This document shows, piece after piece, positions 51,716 to 61,051 of a stretch of DNA of 64,000 bases. Numbering within the stretch: the stretch's first letter is position 1; each line of letters opens with the position of its first letter. Source of the DNA: Bog-473 sp963766995 (lineage in GTDB: Bacteria; Actinomycetota; Acidimicrobiia; Acidimicrobiales; RAAP-2); contig CAVYCE010000003.1 in assembly GCA_963766995.1 (NCBI GenBank), positions 1,116,001 to 1,180,000 on the forward strand, read 5' to 3'. Below the pieces are notes generated by a model. That model saw nothing but the letters and a program-made list of their open reading frames with translations, had not been told where the DNA came from and did not search any database. The translations under genes and the position numbers were made by a program.

Positions 51716-51734
51716 TTGACAAGAACATTGTTCT
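51716..51734. promoter_or_regulatory. TetR operator and -35 box
   Basis: AGAACATTGTTCT (51722-51734) is a 13-bp palindrome with a central T. TTGACA (51716-51721) touches it and fits a -35 for the gene at 51777. A second half site AGTGTTCT follows at 51746. It is the likely operator of the divergent TetR gene. Confidence 0.65.
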
Positions 51735-51776
51735 CTATCAAGATCAGTGTTCTAAGCGGTTTCGATCGGAGGAGAC

Positions 51777-52250
51777 ATGGACACCATGACCAAGCCACAA
51801 GGTGAGCAGGCCACCCACTACCAACGACCCGATTGGTTCACCCGCAAGGTGATGAACCCGGCGCTCCGGCTCTGCATGCGGTTGGGCATCAGCGTGTGGG
51901 GCTCACGGGTGCTCGAGCACCAGGGGCGGCGCACCGGGGCGCTGCATCATGTGCCGGTCAACGTGCTCACGGTGGACGGTCACCGATATCTCGTCTCACC
52001 CCGGGGCGAGACCGAGTGGGTGCGCAATGTCCGCGCCGCCCAAGGACACCTGGTGCTGCAGTTGGGCCGGCGGCGCCAGCAGCAGACGGCTACGCCGGTG
52101 CCGCTGGAGGACTGCGTGCCCATTCTGCGCGCCTATCTCAAGCGCTGGGGCTTCGAGGTCGGCATGTTCTTCAATGGCGTTTCGGCCAAAAGCACGGACG
52201 CCGAGTTGGCTGCCATCGCCGAGCGCCATCCGGTGTTCATTCTCGACTGA
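51777..52250 (+). CDS. Deazaflavin (F420)-dependent nitroreductase-family protein
   Basis: A 157-residue protein of the Ddn/DUF385 family (F420H2-dependent quinone or nitro reductases of actinobacteria). The N-terminus has the family's amphipathic helix region (NPALRLCMRLGISVWGSRVL), then EHQGRRTGALHHVPVNVLTVDGHRYLVSPRGETEWVRNVRAAQG, whose GRRTG and NVR are conserved. The start at 51777 has AGGAGACATGGACACC upstream. It is divergent from a TetR gene and so may be induced by a toxic substrate. Confidence 0.85.
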   Translation: MDTMTKPQGEQATHYQRPDWFTRKVMNPALRLCMRLGISVWGSRVLEHQGRRTGALHHVPVNVLTVDGHRYLVSPRGETEWVRNVRAAQGHLVLQLGRRRQQQTATPVPLEDCVPILRAYLKRWGFEVGMFFNGVSAKSTDAELAAIAERHPVFILD

Positions 52251-52323
52251 GAAACGGGCACTGAACGTTCATTTGGGCTAAACCATCACTTTGCAGGGCC
52301 GAGGATGCGGGGGGTAGTGACAG

Positions 52324-53685
52324 TTGTCTGACGTGTCCAAAGACAGCGTGACGGCATCGAACACGAGCAAGCCGGGCCGACTGAAAGTGATCCTCGGACC
52401 GGCGGGGATTTTGCCCCTTGCCCTCCTGGTCGGACTGGCGGTAACCCAGGGATTCGACGGGGCGGCCTTTGGCGTCCTCGCTCCCGAGATCCGGCACACG
52501 TTCCATCTCGATAACGCCGGGATTGATGCGGTGACCTCCCTCACGGCGGCCGTGCCTGTCATGTGCGCCATCTTCTTGGGATACTTCGGGGACAAGGGGA
52601 ACCGTTTGCATCTCAGTGCGGGCGGAGCCGTCCTGTGGGGCATTGCCGCCATCTTCACCGGGCTGGCCCCGGTGCTGGCGATCCTGATCGTGGCTCGACT
52701 GGTCGGTGGGGTGGGCCTGTTGGCTTCTCAGACCATCTACCCCAGCCTCCTCTCCGATTTCTACCCACCCGAGGGCCTGGCCCAGATCTTCACTGTGTTC
52801 CTCATTGGCTCCACCGCGCTCGGTTTGGTCGGCAGTCCGCTGGCCGGCTGGCTGGGTCAATCGGTGGGATGGCGACCCGCCTTTGTGGTGCTGGCCATTC
52901 CGACGTTCATTTGTGCCGCGGCGCTGATGATCACCCTCAAGGAACCGCCACGGCGAGTCATCGTGCCCTCCCCCGAAGAGGTCGCCGGTGAGGTCTCGGC
53001 TGAGATTTCAACCATGCCCACCATGCCGGGGATGGCCGGCGGTGAGCAGTTCGAGGGTTCGCTCCGCGACGGCTTCCGGGCCGTGCGCAACATACGCACC
53101 TTGCGTCGCATCTGGGCGTCGGCCTTCCTTTTCGGTGCCGGCACCATTCCGCTGGCCACACTCGTCTCCACTTTCTTCCATGACGTGTACCACGTCGGGT
53201 CCACCGAGCGTGGTGGGATCGGTGCGCTACTCGGTGTCTTCGGGCTGATCGGGATCGTCATCGGCGGTGGCATCTCGCAGCGGATCATCGCCAGCAACAA
53301 AATCGCCCGGTTCCCGGTGGTGGCGGGGTTGTGCGTTATTGAGTTCGGTGTCTTCGCGCTCGTCATGGCCCGTGTGCACAGCCTGACCGGTTCGATCGTT
53401 GCGGCCTGCATCGTGGCCATCGGCGCCATCGGCTTCCTCCCCACCTACGTGACCATGGTGGCCGTGCTGGCGCCACCGAAGTTGCGCAGCCAGGCCTATG
53501 CCTGGTCACTGTTCTTCTATGCGCTGGGCGCCATCTGTATTTCGGGTGTGATCGGGACCATCGCCGACAGCCACGGCCAGCGCGATGCCATGTCCTTTCT
53601 CGGAGTGCTGGTGATCGTGGGTGGTTTCGTGGCCATCTCGGCCCGCAAGTTCGTGGCCCAAGATTTCGAGCGCATCTCCGCTTAG
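52324..53685 (+). CDS. Major facilitator superfamily transporter
   Basis: A 453-residue carrier of about 12 hydrophobic segments with a soluble loop of about 65 residues in the middle (RRVIVPSPEEVAGEVSAEIST). Segment 1: LALLVGLAVTQGFDGAAFGVLAP; loop 2-3: YFGDKGNR, a weak MFS motif. It starts with TTG at 52324; GTG three codons on is possible. The substrate is unknown. It follows the deazaflavin gene by 73 bp. Confidence 0.85.
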   Translation: MSDVSKDSVTASNTSKPGRLKVILGPAGILPLALLVGLAVTQGFDGAAFGVLAPEIRHTFHLDNAGIDAVTSLTAAVPVMCAIFLGYFGDKGNRLHLSAGGAVLWGIAAIFTGLAPVLAILIVARLVGGVGLLASQTIYPSLLSDFYPPEGLAQIFTVFLIGSTALGLVGSPLAGWLGQSVGWRPAFVVLAIPTFICAAALMITLKEPPRRVIVPSPEEVAGEVSAEISTMPTMPGMAGGEQFEGSLRDGFRAVRNIRTLRRIWASAFLFGAGTIPLATLVSTFFHDVYHVGSTERGGIGALLGVFGLIGIVIGGGISQRIIASNKIARFPVVAGLCVIEFGVFALVMARVHSLTGSIVAACIVAIGAIGFLPTYVTMVAVLAPPKLRSQAYAWSLFFYALGAICISGVIGTIADSHGQRDAMSFLGVLVIVGGFVAISARKFVAQDFERISA

Positions 53686-53726
53686 GCCAGATTCGGCGAA
53701 CGCCCACCTGGCAGAGTGTCTGACTG

Positions 53727-54545
53727 ATGGCATCTGACTCGATAGACGTGGTGCTTCTCGGGCACCGAAACGAAATCAGTTGGTGCCGGACTTCGGTGGG
53801 GTTTAGCACCCAGGGCATCCACCGAGATGAGCCGGGCAGCGTGCTGTGCGCCGGTGGCTCATGGCTGCCCGCCGTCGGTAACGTTGCCTTCCGCACCGAC
53901 GACACCCTTCCGGCCGACGAGCTGCTGGCGCGGGCCGACGCCTTCTTCGCCGAGGTTGGGCGCGGCTACAACGCCATGCTGCGCGACACCGGCCAGGATG
54001 ACGACCTGGTGGCCGCTTGCGAAGCCAGGGGGATGAAGACCTTGGGCGAGCCCAGCCCCCAAATGGTGTGCCGCCACCGGCTTGGCGCTCCCCAAGTGCC
54101 GAACAACGTGGAGCTGCGGGCCGTCACCGATCTCCAGGGCGTGGCCGACTTCGTGGCCGTCAACGCCAACGCCTACGCCACTTACGGCATGCCGCCCGAC
54201 GTGCTGCCTGATCTCTTCGATCGACCCGAAGGGGTACTGGCCAACGAGGACACCGTCATTGTCGTGGCCTACCTGGAAGGGCGACCGGTGGCCACGGCGT
54301 TGACCTATCTGAGTGACGAGGTGGGTTGCCTGCAGTGGGTGGGCACGGTGGACGACGTCCGCTCGCTGCGCTTGGGTCGAGCGGTGACCGAATGGGCGAC
54401 CAATGCCGCTTTCGATCGGGGGGCCACCGCTTGCGTATTGCAGGCCTCACCGATGGGCGAGCCCCTCTACGCCACATTGGGCTACGAGACGCTGTACCGC
54501 TACAAGGAGTACATCTTGTGGCAGGCCCCCGTCATCTCAGACTGA
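53727..54545 (+). CDS. GNAT-family acetyltransferase
   Basis: A 272-residue protein. The C-terminal GNAT domain (about residues 125-270) has the acetyl-CoA region VGTVDDVRSLRLGRAVTEWATNAAFDRGATACVLQASPMGEPLYATLGYETLYRYKEY, the last part being the conserved GNAT end. The N-terminal half is a degenerate GNAT-like region. The substrate is unknown. It overlaps the end of the convergent oxidoreductase gene by 14 bp. Confidence 0.8.
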   Translation: MASDSIDVVLLGHRNEISWCRTSVGFSTQGIHRDEPGSVLCAGGSWLPAVGNVAFRTDDTLPADELLARADAFFAEVGRGYNAMLRDTGQDDDLVAACEARGMKTLGEPSPQMVCRHRLGAPQVPNNVELRAVTDLQGVADFVAVNANAYATYGMPPDVLPDLFDRPEGVLANEDTVIVVAYLEGRPVATALTYLSDEVGCLQWVGTVDDVRSLRLGRAVTEWATNAAFDRGATACVLQASPMGEPLYATLGYETLYRYKEYILWQAPVISD

Positions 54546-55590
54546 CTGGCACTCCCCCACCCTCGGCCGATCGATAGGCCGCATCAACCAGGCGGTGCGC
54601 CATCAACGCATCGTGCAGCCCGGGCTGTGGCGCGACGCCATTGGTCACGGCGTCGACGAAAGCGCGATCGGCCTCCACGTAGGGCTTGATGGCCAGCCCC
54701 GTCTCATCGTCGGCGAATGGCAACTCGTCCACCCACGACGGCGACGAACACAGGCGGTCCTGCCTGCCCTCGCTGGTCTCAATGCGTAGCGGTCCACGGA
54801 ACTCATCCTTGAGCGACACCATGGCCTGCTCGAAAAACACTTCAATGGACCGGCTGGAGCCCCGAGTCAGCACGTTGTGCCACACGCTGGTCAGTTGAGC
54901 CGTCATGCCCGAAGCGAAGGACATCATGACTGCCGCCATGTCCTCGATCCCTTCATGTCCTGCGAAATTCGACGTCTGGGCCGACACCTCGTCGACTTCT
55001 CCAAAGCAGCAGCGAAGGATGTCCACGTCATGAATGGAGTGCTCAATGAGGCAGCCGCCGCCGGCCTGAGTGACATCGGATCGCCACTTGGAACCGAAGC
55101 CGTAGGTGCCCTGAATCGGAAGGTACTGGTCGTCGCGAAAGACCGCGGCCATCGGCCGACCGTACTGGCCCGAAATCACCATGTCCTGCAAAGCGCGGAA
55201 CACTGGTGCGCTGCGCAATACCAATCCAGATTGGGCACGAACACCGACGGCAGCGGCGGCATCGACCAACGCCGCCGCGCTGGCCAGGTCGGTCGAGAGG
55301 GGCTTCTCGCAAAAGATGGGTCGACCAGCCGCCAACGCAGCGTCGACCGCAGCGCGGTGGGCCGAGGTCGGGGTGCAAATCCACACGGCATCGCTCGCCG
55401 CCATCACCGACTCGAGGTCCGGGACCGTCTTGGCCCCACACGCTTCAGCAAAGCCCAGCGCGCGGCGATCGCTTACGTCGTGCACCACGGTGATGTCGGC
55501 GTCAATCACGCCGGCCTCAATCATGGCCTTGAGCCCTAGCCCATGGGCCCATGCGATCAACCCCGTGCCGACGAATCCAATCCGCAACAT
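54532..55590 (-). CDS. Gfo/Idh/MocA-family oxidoreductase
   Basis: A 352-residue NAD(P)-dependent enzyme. The Rossmann fold begins MLRIGFVGTGLIAWAHGLGLKAM; the catalytic Lys is in CEKPLSTDLASA (about residue 94), and the His pair in GGGCLIEHSIHDVDILRCCFG. It oxidises sugars or inositol-like compounds; the substrate is unknown. The start at 55590 was chosen because the upstream codons have no family character. Confidence 0.9.
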   Translation of the reverse strand: MLRIGFVGTGLIAWAHGLGLKAMIEAGVIDADITVVHDVSDRRALGFAEACGAKTVPDLESVMAASDAVWICTPTSAHRAAVDAALAAGRPIFCEKPLSTDLASAAALVDAAAAVGVRAQSGLVLRSAPVFRALQDMVISGQYGRPMAAVFRDDQYLPIQGTYGFGSKWRSDVTQAGGGCLIEHSIHDVDILRCCFGEVDEVSAQTSNFAGHEGIEDMAAVMMSFASGMTAQLTSVWHNVLTRGSSRSIEVFFEQAMVSLKDEFRGPLRIETSEGRQDRLCSSPSWVDELPFADDETGLAIKPYVEADRAFVDAVTNGVAPQPGLHDALMAHRLVDAAYRSAEGGGVPVSLR

Positions 55591-55644
55591 GCACGGGACA
55601 CTACCGGTGCGCCGAATGCGCACCATGACCAACCTGTGCCGTGC

Positions 55645-56304
55645 TTAGTGCGCGTGGACGCGCCCACCCAGGGCATCGACAAAACGGGCGGTGACCACGG
55701 TAAGCGTGGCGATTTCGTGACGCTCACGCCTCCGTATCGGAGCCGTTCGCCCGCCACACACCGAGAAGTCGGTCTCGGGCACTTGCTCTATGAAGACGCC
55801 GGATCGCGTGGTGTCGTTGGCCGGGTCCGCACCACTGCGCGAGCCCTCAGCAAAGGCCACTAGCCACTGAACGGCGGGTACGTCGCCGTGCACCTCGACG
55901 TAGGACTCCTGCTCCAGGTCGACCAGAGCCAGCCAGCTCAGATCAAACAGCCCCATCAGCTGACTCAGGAGCGAGTTCATGGCCGCCGTGGGCGTGGCTG
56001 CCTGGAGAATGGCCGCAGCGGCGTTGAGGACGGTGTCCTCCCGGTCCTCGGCCAGTCCTACTAGCTCCTTGACTTCTTCGACGCCAGCGCCGGGCACGTT
56101 GCGGATGCCCTTGCACACGGCCTCAATGGCACCGGGCTCGTCGGGCAGCTCGACCACCAATTCGTCGATGGCCACTCCCGCCTCGCGCTCGAGTACCTCG
56201 AGCCCAATGACGTTGCCCCGCACGGCGCCGATCTCGGCTGCCACCGCGCCCAAAATTCCCGGCGAGTCGGCCAACCAGATTCGCATCCGCGTGAGCATGG
56301 TCAA
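55645..56304 (-). CDS. ACT-domain protein, coupled to transglutaminase
   Basis: A 219-residue protein. An ACT domain spans about residues 3-80 (TRMRIWLADSPGILGAVAAEIGAVRGNVIGLEVLEREAGVAIDELVVEL), probably binding an amino acid. The C-terminal part (from about 90) has no recognised family. It overlaps the transglutaminase gene by 4 bp, so it is part of the cluster. Confidence 0.8.
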   Translation of the reverse strand: MTMLTRMRIWLADSPGILGAVAAEIGAVRGNVIGLEVLEREAGVAIDELVVELPDEPGAIEAVCKGIRNVPGAGVEEVKELVGLAEDREDTVLNAAAAILQAATPTAAMNSLLSQLMGLFDLSWLALVDLEQESYVEVHGDVPAVQWLVAFAEGSRSGADPANDTTRSGVFIEQVPETDFSVCGGRTAPIRRRERHEIATLTVVTARFVDALGGRVHAH

Positions 56305-57143
56305 TGCGTCCGCGTGATCCGCACACCAACATGCATGGTGTGCTCGGCGTTGCCGGCATAGACGCCTTTGACCGGCGGCACATCGGAGTAGTCACGCCCC
56401 CGACCAATGGCCACATGACGCTCGCCGATGGGGCAATCATTGGTGGGGTCGTAGCCCCACCAGGCTCCGGTCCACACCTCGACCCAGGCGTGGCTCTCGC
56501 CACTGATCTCTTCACCGATGACGGCATCTTCCTCGGGATGGAAATAGCCCGACACATAGCGCGACGGCAGTCCCACCGATTTAGTCAGGGCCAGGGCCAA
56601 GTGAGCAAAGTCTTGACACACGCCGGCACCGTCATCGAAAGCCTCATGGGCCGAAGTATGTACGTTGGTGACGCCCCTGACATAGGAAAGAGCAGCGTGA
56701 GTGCGCTCCATGATCCGTTGCGCCGTCTCCAAGGGCCGATCAGTACGCAGGCTGGCGGCCAGCTCCTTCAACTCAGCGTTTGGCGCCGTGTAGAGCTTGT
56801 GAGACAGATGGTCGGCCATGGTCAATGCCGCGTCGCCCACCTCCGACCAGCTGGCGTTCTCGGGTTGCTCTGGGCGCTGGGTGTCGACCAATGCCGACCC
56901 CACCAAGGAGAGCATCTCGTGCCCTCGATCCACGTTGAAAGCGATCACCTGCGTACCCCAATAATCGAGGTAGCTGTACTGGGGCGACACCGGGACTGTG
57001 GTCACCTTGGTCTCGAGGGTCGTTTGCCGGCGCTCGGTTCGTGGGGTGAGCCGCAGCTCGTTGTAGGACGCCCTGGCCGGGGCGTCATAGTCGAACCGGG
57101 TCTCATGCATCACCCTGAGGCGCCAGCCGTCGGCGCGGCTCAT
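56301..57143 (-). CDS. Transglutaminase-like protein
   Basis: A 280-residue protein with the bacterial transglutaminase-like N-terminal domain (HETRFDYDAPARASYNELRLTP) and core: catalytic Cys in DGAGVCQDFAHLALALTKSVGLPSRYVSGYF, His in GESHAWVEVWTGAWWGYDPTND. The active site is complete. These are cytosolic peptidases or amidases in gene clusters with alpha-E and ATP-grasp proteins. The ATG overlaps the alpha-E stop. Confidence 0.92.
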   Translation of the reverse strand: MSRADGWRLRVMHETRFDYDAPARASYNELRLTPRTERRQTTLETKVTTVPVSPQYSYLDYWGTQVIAFNVDRGHEMLSLVGSALVDTQRPEQPENASWSEVGDAALTMADHLSHKLYTAPNAELKELAASLRTDRPLETAQRIMERTHAALSYVRGVTNVHTSAHEAFDDGAGVCQDFAHLALALTKSVGLPSRYVSGYFHPEEDAVIGEEISGESHAWVEVWTGAWWGYDPTNDCPIGERHVAIGRGRDYSDVPPVKGVYAGNAEHTMHVGVRITRTH

Positions 57144-58084
57144 GCCCCACCACCCCCACGGCGCCATTGCGTGGGCAGGTCCTGAGCGAAGTAGCGACGG
57201 GTGATCGCATCGCTGACTGATGAGATGGAGGCCTGCAAGCGTTCGAGCCTGGCATCAAGGCCCCGGGACAGCGTCGCCGGCGCTGAGTACTCCAGCTCGG
57301 CTCGGGCCAGTCCCACCAACCCACGCGCGTCTTCCCAAGTGCCGTCGCGCCCGACGTTGATCTGGTCCAAGCACTCCTCGGCCAGTGTGAGCGAGGCGAA
57401 GGCCGAGCGGGGAAAGAGTCGGTCACGCAAAAGGAAATCCAGGACGCGAGCCGGCTCCACCACGCCCTGGGACAGGCGCAGGTAGGGCTCGTAACCGCCG
57501 CAGGAGCGCAGGAGCATGACCAGTCCGCTGTCCGACACTTCGTCAAAGGGCACGGTGGCCAGCTGACGGGCCACCACGTCGGTGCGCTCCAGACAACGGC
57601 CGAGGGTGAAGAACAGCCAGGTCTGGTCCCGGCTCATCATGGTGTCAGCCAGTCCCGTCATCCCGGCGCACTGGGTTTTCACGAAGGAGAGAAACGGCGC
57701 GGGCCCAACACGGTTCGTCGACTCCCACTGAATAGGCAGGGCCGACCAGGTGGAGTTGATGTGCTCCCAGAACTCGACGGGCACGACGTGGCGGATGCCG
57801 CGGGTGTTCTCCCGAGCCGCGGCCAGCGCACCGGCAATGGACGACCGACTCTGGGGGTCGGTGGCCAATCGTTCGGTGGCCTGCCACAGGGTTTCGTTCT
57901 CGACATCGGGCAGGCCCATGACCGCCAGCAATCGGCGCGCCGCCTGTCCGCCAACCGCATCACTCTGCTCGAGTGCCTGGTACAGCGAGACGTCCAGAAT
58001 GCGAGCCGTGCCTTCGGCCCGCTCCACGTAGCGCCCCACCCAAAAGATGGATTCGGCCACCCGACTCAGGAGCGTTGGCGTCAT
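57140..58084 (-). CDS. Alpha-E domain protein
   Basis: A 314-residue all-helical protein of the alpha-E family (LSRVAESIFWVGRYVERAEGTARILDVSLYQAL at the N-terminus). It is always found with ATP-grasp and transglutaminase genes, forming a predicted peptide-making or amide-forming system. The start at 58084 overlaps the ATP-grasp stop. Confidence 0.9.
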   Translation of the reverse strand: MTPTLLSRVAESIFWVGRYVERAEGTARILDVSLYQALEQSDAVGGQAARRLLAVMGLPDVENETLWQATERLATDPQSRSSIAGALAAARENTRGIRHVVPVEFWEHINSTWSALPIQWESTNRVGPAPFLSFVKTQCAGMTGLADTMMSRDQTWLFFTLGRCLERTDVVARQLATVPFDEVSDSGLVMLLRSCGGYEPYLRLSQGVVEPARVLDFLLRDRLFPRSAFASLTLAEECLDQINVGRDGTWEDARGLVGLARAELEYSAPATLSRGLDARLERLQASISSVSDAITRRYFAQDLPTQWRRGGGGA

Positions 58085-59739
58085 GCCCGTCCCTGCCCCA
58101 GACGCTGCTGCCCGGAAAACTGCTGCTCGGCAGACTGTTGCTCGGCAGACTGCTGCTCGGCAGACTGCTGCGACTGCTGCTGTTGCTGCTGCTGTCCCCG
58201 GCTCTCTGAGTCCTGCATCGGTCCTTGGTCCATGGGAAGGCTGGTGGTGACGATCGAGGGAAGACGTGGTGGCGCTATGGGTGCGGACGGGACCCCGCCG
58301 ACGACCCAGGTGTCCTTGGAGCCGCCTCCTTGGCTGGAGTTGACCACCAGTCCACCCTCGCCCAAGGCGACCCGGGTCAAACCACCGGGCAATACCCAGA
58401 CGTTTTCCCCGTCGTTCACGGCGAAAGGTCGCAGATCGACGTGTCGGCGCATCATGGAATTGTCGATCCAGGTGGGAGAGGTCGACAAGGCCACCACCCG
58501 CTGCGCCACCCATTGCCGAGGGTCCGACTCGACGTCCAAGGCCAGTTCGTCGAGCTCGGCACCGGTAGCGGCCGGTCCGATGATCAAGCCCTTACCCCCG
58601 GAACCGTCCACCCGCTTGAACACCAGCTCGTCCCGGCGAGACAGCGCATCGGCCCGCGCTGCGTTGTCGACCAGATGCATGGTTTCGACGTTGCGAAGTA
58701 TGGGTTCCTCGCCGAAGTAGTACCGAATCATGGCCGGGACGTAGGTGTAGACGAGCTTGTCGTCAGCGACGCCGTTGCCGGCGGCATTGGCAATGGTCAC
58801 GCGCCCGGCACGGGCTGCGTTGAGAACGCCGGGGCAGCCCACCAACGACTCGGGACGGAACTGCAGCGGATCCAAATACTCGTCGTCGATGCGCCGGTAA
58901 ATGACGTGCACCGGCACCTCGCCTTCGGTGGTGCGCAAGAACACCTCGGTGCCATGGCACACCAGGTCACGCCCCTCCACCAGATGCACGCCCATGAGAC
59001 GGGCCAGCAGCGCGTGCTCGTAGAAGGCCGAGTTGTGGACGCCCGGCGTCAGCACGACCACCGTCGGGTCATTGACACCGGCTGGAGCAGAGCGACGGAG
59101 CGCATGGATGAGGTGGGCCGGGTAGTCGGTCACCATTTGGATCGGCTGACCCCAGAACAACTCGGGCAACACCCGCGCCATGGCCGCTCGGTTGGCCAGC
59201 ACGTAGCTGACGCCCGAAGGACTGCGCACATTGTCTTCGAGGACGCGGAACTCGCCTTCCTCGTCGCGCACGACATCGATACCGGCCACGTGGATGCGGA
59301 CGCCATTGGGGGGCTGCAAGCCGTGGACCGCCCGTACGAATCCAGGCGAGCTGGTCACGACGTCGTGGGGGATCACGCCATCGCTCACGATCCGCAGGGC
59401 GCCGTAGACGTCAGCCAGAAAAGCTTCGAGGGCTCGCACGCGCTGCGCTACACCCTCCGAGACCTGCTTCCATTCCTCGGCCGGGAAGATGCGGGGTACC
59501 ACATCGAGGGGGAAGGGCCGCTCCTCACCATCGAGATCGAACGTGACGCCCTGATCCATGAAGGCCCGGGCCAGGCGGGCGCCGCGGGCAGAGACGTCCT
59601 CGGGTCCCATCTGCGACAGCGACGACGCCACCCCGGCATAGGGCGTTCGTGTCGTGCCGTCGGGCCGGACCATCTCGTCAAAGGCGCTCTCGGTGAGCCC
59701 GCGGGCCTGCGACCCATAGCCATCGAAGAGGTCGCCCAC
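58081..59739 (-). CDS. Circularly permuted ATP-grasp protein with Gln-rich tail
   Basis: A 552-residue protein of the CP-ATP-grasp family. Conserved pieces are FDEMVRPDGTTRTPYAGV, GVRIHVAGIDVVRDEEGEFRVLEDNVRSPSGVSYVLANR, TPGVHNSAFYEHALLA and the KRVDGSGGKGLIIGP ATP-binding loop. The last about 50 residues are a Gln/Ser-rich tail with three copies of SAEQQ. First of the four coupled genes (ATP-grasp, alpha-E, transglutaminase, ACT). Predicted to ligate amino acids to an unknown acceptor. Confidence 0.92.
   Translation of the reverse strand: MGDLFDGYGSQARGLTESAFDEMVRPDGTTRTPYAGVASSLSQMGPEDVSARGARLARAFMDQGVTFDLDGEERPFPLDVVPRIFPAEEWKQVSEGVAQRVRALEAFLADVYGALRIVSDGVIPHDVVTSSPGFVRAVHGLQPPNGVRIHVAGIDVVRDEEGEFRVLEDNVRSPSGVSYVLANRAAMARVLPELFWGQPIQMVTDYPAHLIHALRRSAPAGVNDPTVVVLTPGVHNSAFYEHALLARLMGVHLVEGRDLVCHGTEVFLRTTEGEVPVHVIYRRIDDEYLDPLQFRPESLVGCPGVLNAARAGRVTIANAAGNGVADDKLVYTYVPAMIRYYFGEEPILRNVETMHLVDNAARADALSRRDELVFKRVDGSGGKGLIIGPAATGAELDELALDVESDPRQWVAQRVVALSTSPTWIDNSMMRRHVDLRPFAVNDGENVWVLPGGLTRVALGEGGLVVNSSQGGGSKDTWVVGGVPSAPIAPPRLPSIVTTSLPMDQGPMQDSESRGQQQQQQQSQQSAEQQSAEQQSAEQQFSGQQRLGQGRA
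58120..58164. repeat. Three 15-bp tandem repeats coding SAEQQ
   Basis: CTGCTGCTCGGCAGA repeats at 58120-58134, 58135-58149 and 58150-58164 with one variant base, followed by CTG-rich sequence to 58194. Inside the ATP-grasp gene. Confidence 0.9.
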
Positions 59740-59964
59740 GTCAGGCAGCGTGCCAGACCTGTGTTTCGCAGGGATTTCGCCGGCGCGAACGGGCGATGAC
59801 GCTGCTCATGTGACCGCCAGAGTGCCGGTGGCCAGGCACGAATCAGCTCAGTCCCGCTAAGCAGAGGGCGCGTCCGACCGCCGAAACCTCCGCCCGTCTG
59901 CCATCCGACACTGTTGCCACCGTGTTGTCACCGTACCGTCATGCCGACGGCCCGACGAGCAGCC

Positions 59965-60963
59965 CTACGAAATCAGCCCGAGGCCCTGCACATCAGCACG
60001 CTCACCCAACAGCTCATCGGTGGTCACCGCGATGCGCTCCTGGGCGAACTCGTCGTGGGACAGGCCCTCGGCCACCGACCACCCGCCCTTGCCGTCGGCG
60101 ATGACCGGGAACCCGAACTGCAGGCCGTCCGGCGCGCCGTATTGGCCCGAGCTGGCCACGGCCACCGAGACGCAATCACCCTTGGCCGTCTTGGTCCGCA
60201 GGCCGACCACCGTGTCGATGGCAGCCGATGCGGCCGATGCGGCCGAGGACAGGCCACGGGCCTCGATGATGGCGGCGCCCCTCTTTTGCACGGTCGAGAT
60301 GAAGTCACCCTGCAACCACTCGTGGTCGGTGATGACCTCGGGCACGGGTTTCCCGTCTATGCGGGCGTTGGCGAAGTCGGGGAATTGCGTGGCCGAGTGG
60401 TTGCCCCAAATCGCCAAGTTGGTCACCGAAGCCACGGGCACGTTGGCCTTGGCCGCCAACTGGGCCTTGGCCCGGTTCTCGTCCAGGCGGGTCATGGCGA
60501 ACCAACGGTCCGCCGGTACCTCGGGAGCGTTGGAGCGAGCAATGAGGCAGTTGGTATTGCAAGGGTTGCCCACCACGAGGACGCGGACGTCGGAAGCGGC
60601 GTTGGCGGCGATGGCCTGCCCTTGCGGCTTGAAGATGCCGCCGTTGACGCTGAGGAGGTCGCCGCGCTCCATGCCGGCCTTGCGCGGTACCGAGCCCACG
60701 AGCAAGGCCCAGGATGTTCCGTCGAAGGCGGTCTTGAGGTCAGAAGTGGCCACGATGTCGGTCACCAATGGGAAGGCGCAGTCGTCGATTTCCATGACAA
60801 CGCCCTCGAGCACTTTGAGCGCAGGCTCAATCTCGAGCAGGCGCAGCACAATGGGCTGGTCCTCGCCCAGCAACTGCCCGGACGCGATACGGAACAGCAG
60901 CGAGTAGCCAATCTGACCGGCGGCGCCGGTAACGGTGACGTGAATGGGAGCCTTGGCGGCCAT
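59965..60963 (-). CDS. mdh: Malate dehydrogenase
   Basis: A 332-residue NAD-dependent enzyme. The Rossmann fold is VTVTGAAGQIGYSLLFRIASGQLLG (about 8-32), with LLEIEPALKVLEGVVMEIDDCAFPL; the catalytic region MTRLDENRAKAQLAAK and IWGNHSATQFPDF has the active His. This is the large bacterial group with an extra-long N-terminus common in actinobacteria. The start at 60963 was chosen because the upstream frame is the repeat. It oxidises malate to oxaloacetate. Confidence 0.95.
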   Translation of the reverse strand: MAAKAPIHVTVTGAAGQIGYSLLFRIASGQLLGEDQPIVLRLLEIEPALKVLEGVVMEIDDCAFPLVTDIVATSDLKTAFDGTSWALLVGSVPRKAGMERGDLLSVNGGIFKPQGQAIAANAASDVRVLVVGNPCNTNCLIARSNAPEVPADRWFAMTRLDENRAKAQLAAKANVPVASVTNLAIWGNHSATQFPDFANARIDGKPVPEVITDHEWLQGDFISTVQKRGAAIIEARGLSSAASAASAAIDTVVGLRTKTAKGDCVSVAVASSGQYGAPDGLQFGFPVIADGKGGWSVAEGLSHDEFAQERIAVTTDELLGERADVQGLGLIS

Positions 60964-60991
60964 TGTGGGTGTTTCCTTTCCTAGGGAGATC

Positions 60992-61051
60992 GGCTGAGAG
61001 ACGGTCGGCTGAGAGACGGTCGGCTTAGAGACGGTCGGCTTAGAGACGGTC
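60992..61051. repeat. Four 15-bp tandem repeats between icd and mdh
   Basis: GGCTGAGAGACGGTC at 60992-61006 and 61007-61021, then GGCTTAGAGACGGTC at 61022-61036 and 61037-61051. The last copy contains the final codons and stop of icd, so the unit is a duplicated gene end. Confidence 0.95.

Noticed and set aside
58225..59799. 524-codon plus frame opposite ATP-grasp
   Set aside because: The ATP-grasp has all family motifs; this one has none.
60992..61051. Short regular repeats considered as CRISPR
   Set aside because: Direct tandem units with no spacers and no cas genes.
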